Below are positions 61,173-64,000 of a stretch of 64,000 nucleotides of DNA, piece by piece. The stretch comes from Sinonovacula constricta (lineage: Eukaryota > Mollusca > Bivalvia > Cardiida > Solecurtidae), in the NCBI GenBank assembly GCA_007844125.1, contig CM017557.1, positions 57,903,357 through 57,967,356 of the forward strand. Reading direction: 5' to 3'. A program made the position numbers and the translations under genes. The stretch's first letter is position 1, and each line of letters opens with the position of its first letter. The notes beneath the pieces were generated by a model. That model worked only from the letters and a program-made list of their open reading frames with translations. It was not told the origin of the DNA and made no database searches.

Positions 61173-64000
61173 AACTTTATCTGTCTTTTATATATACATG
61201 TTTCTATATGACCTCATTATTGCTTAGAAATTATAGTATGCACGATTAAAACTTCTGTTCTTCTACGTTATATTTGTAAATAGACTACAAACCAAATAAC
61301 ATTAATTAAGGATCCTTCTTCTGAAAGAAAGCATACAAATCTTCAGCACACTTGCACGTTTACTATTTTGCTCAATAAATATAAAAATATGAGTCCAATA
61401 AGCATTGCAACATACCGACAGCTACCGCATTGGACAGTGTTTACTTTTTACTAAAGCATTTTACATGTAAGTAACGTTTTTAATAACAGCAATATGCGCA
61501 CATACTAAAAAGTTTAAAATGGTTTTAATTTCACTTTGACTTGGTACATAGGAAGTAGTCTACATAAAACACACCACATATAAAGTGTGATTTGTTCATC
61601 TTTATAAAGCAGGTCGAGCCCTGCATCATAATAAGAAAGATAATTATCGTTATAAGATAACCAGTCCATCGTTGTTGCCGTAATATGTAAATACATAATT
61701 ACTTTTTATTTCTTAAATGGATATTGATTTGTTTCATTTACGAATTGTCACAATTTTTTTTCAATACTAAGAGACTATTATGTGTAAAAAAAATAAATAA
61801 ATATTTATATTAAATACTTCAACACCGTGACTAGATCTGTATACTTGATCTATAATCAATTTCTTCCATAGGTATTGCTCGTTCTGGTTACAGACCTTGT
61901 TTTATTATCTTGTCCCAGAGCGAGGATGGATCGCAAGAAGAAGAAGGTGAACGTGATTTCATTTCATTCTAAATGTGCATACTGAAGTTCAGTCCAACGT
62001 ATATTTCAGACAAACGTATATCACATAACAGCAAACAATTCTGTCGATTGTGGACGTTCTTTACGCATATGCATCTACAAGCCATGCATTTCTGTGTGTA
62101 TAAAACTTAACAAAAATAAAATCATGACACGCTAACAAAAGTTAAACGCTAACTTGTCATGCTATCGTACCTGACAACGTCGTCTTTATGGTAGCACATG
62201 GGATAAGTCGAAGTGATTGTTGAAATGACAACATGGACTACGTCTTGTCAAAATGTCGTCAGAACCTAAAGGCCAATACACGAATCGTATCTCTAAGTTT
62301 TACACACTTTTTCTTTCTTTAATTTATACCGACATTTTTTTAAACTTGCAAGTTCATAACAGATCACAACTATATCGAACAACAAGTTCTTATAAATAAG
62401 TAAATATGACAAAGTAATATGAGTACTGCAACAGATATTTAAATTTGGAAAGGCACTGGTCAAAGGTATTTTCATGGCAAATAGCTGCAAAACTCACAAC
62501 TTAAACGTTACATAACACAAAACAGGGCAAACCCAACAGCATATGTATTGCAACATAAATGTATATTAAAGTTTAACGAACATAAGACAGAGGTATTAAC
62601 ATATCAGTCAAATGCACATGAGAAAAAAATACATGAAAACATTTAAGATAAAGCAAACACAACAGTTACCGCTTTAAAACGGTCAGTCGGCAAAAGGGTA
62701 GACTGGCGTGATACACTCGGTTTACAGAGATATAATCTCACATTTCCTGATGTGTTTGTCGAATGCATGTAGTGGAAAGACAACAGATCTGTTCTCATAT
62801 ATACTTCACTGGAACTTTGAACCTGACAAAAGAGAAGAATATTGATATTTATGTCAGTTTTATTGTATTATTTTTTTTTAAAAACTTTTGAAAAAATTAC
62901 ATGGCAAGAAAATTTATCAGTGTATACACAGCACATATTATCTCAGTAAGATTCCTTAAATAAACTTAGATAGTAAAAAGGACAAGGTTATTCTTTGGGT
63001 AGGGTAATAATAAAGTAATAATGTAACGTAATAATAACGTAGACAAGCAACTTTCTATTGCTACCAGTACATGATACAGAATGCCACACTTACCAATAGA
63101 TGATGCTTACGTATTAACATATACTACATTTGGATATTTCCGTTGTAATACAATACTATTTCCAACATTAGATGTTACCCTTTAAGTGCAATCTGGGTTA
63201 TAAGCTCAATTTTTTCTTTGCAACGTCTCAATGCACAACTGACAATGACCAACCCTATATGACACAATTCACACTTTGAGACATCTTAACTCAAAATTGC
63301 TTTATGCTGAACAATTGCCTTTTTTTCATTTCAAACACAGTGTGTGGCGAAATATAAAGTACATTTGGTGCAGTTTAATCTCCCTGAAGTGGTCGGCTGA
63401 GGTAAACAAATCCTTTAAATAAGTCGTCGTTTCCTAAAATGACATTTGCTTATTCAAGTGTTTAAAAGTATTTTAGCCATATTTGATCATTTCAGAACAT
63501 GAATGTTGTTAAAGACAAGCATAGCTAAATTTTTTTATTAGAAACATATAATCTTATTATTATATATATATTTTCTAAATGTTTGTCAAAATTGTTATTT
63601 TACCAACATAACATATCAGTATTTTTTAAATGGAAATTTGTTTTAACTTTATAATTTCCATAAAGTAGAAGGAGCAGTTTCGAACGGCCGATCATTCTTA
63701 AATAGCTATCTTGACCTCTAGTAGTTAAAATTCATGGACTCAATCTTTTTGGTTTTCAGTGTGAGTGTTATGCAAATTTCATGCTTTCCACACCAAAATA
63801 ATCAATTGTGTTGTTTTTGCACGTTATGGTTCCACTTAAAGATAATTTTGATATTTTACCGATAAAATTCCTAAATATCGCACCATTTCTAGTTCAAATG
63901 TTTGTTAACTTTAGTCCTGACGTAATAGTTATGGTTGTTAATCAAGGTGTTTACATCAGTTTGCTCTATCATACCCTTTAAACTATATGCTGTCAGTGTG
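61173..64000. other. Right flank, intergenic
   Basis: AT-rich, with family F repeat copies (61385-61445 and 62405-62760). A splice-like block at 61873-61951 is discussed as a finding. No supported gene. Confidence 0.5.
62405..62760 (-). repeat. Dispersed repeat family F, two reverse fragments
   Basis: CAGGGCAAACCCAACAG (near 62523) and CACAACAGTTACCGC with ACGGTCAGTCGGCAAAAG (near 62660) match the reverse of the 57280 copy. Confidence 0.5.

Overview
This is an animal nuclear genome window. It is AT-rich, has long GT-AG introns, and carries microsatellites, several tRNA-derived SINE families, MITE-like elements, a LINE tail and a BEL/Pao LTR retrotransposon. The repeat mix and the style of the large multi-EGF gene suggest a mollusc, most likely a bivalve. 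That assignment is inference, because nothing here fixes the species.

Two protein-coding genes can be assembled exon by exon, both on the + strand. Gene 1 (3149-11391, 4 exons, 336 aa) is a proline racemase / trans-3-hydroxyproline dehydratase family enzyme. Its two active-site positions are both cysteine (C90 in MCGHG, C256 in DRSPCGSG). That is the racemase/epimerase pattern and not the Cys/Thr pattern of the animal dehydratase. It has a TATA-like box upstream and an AATAAA signal downstream.

Gene 2 (20656-58219, 35 exons, 1286 aa) encodes a probable type I membrane protein. It has a signal peptide, a large N-terminal extracellular region, six EGF-like domains, a recurring two-cysteine beta-type module, one transmembrane helix and a short basic tail. 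All 35 exons join in frame with matching phases. Exons 16-24 and 25-33 are a tandem duplication inside the gene. Within each unit a smaller four-exon module is itself repeated with the same phase pattern, and related modules appear to lie further upstream. I do not recognise a named family for the whole protein.

Mobile DNA fills the introns. Intron 3 of gene 2 holds a young, antisense BEL/Pao element (25753-30194) whose reverse transcriptase and RNase H have been removed in frame, leaving protease joined to integrase. It has an extra inverted LTR plus primer-site stub at its 3' end and sits inside an older MITE-like repeat. Four SINE/MITE insertions end only 17-46 bp before exon acceptor sites. 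A 9 kb intergenic stretch (11392-20655) holds a LINE tail, a 21-bp minisatellite, SINEs and a THAP-domain fragment. The last 5.8 kb (58220-64000) holds a roughly 55-bp minisatellite and dispersed repeats, with no supported gene.

Exon boundaries were read by eye from splice signals, phase and protein continuity. No transcript or database evidence was available.
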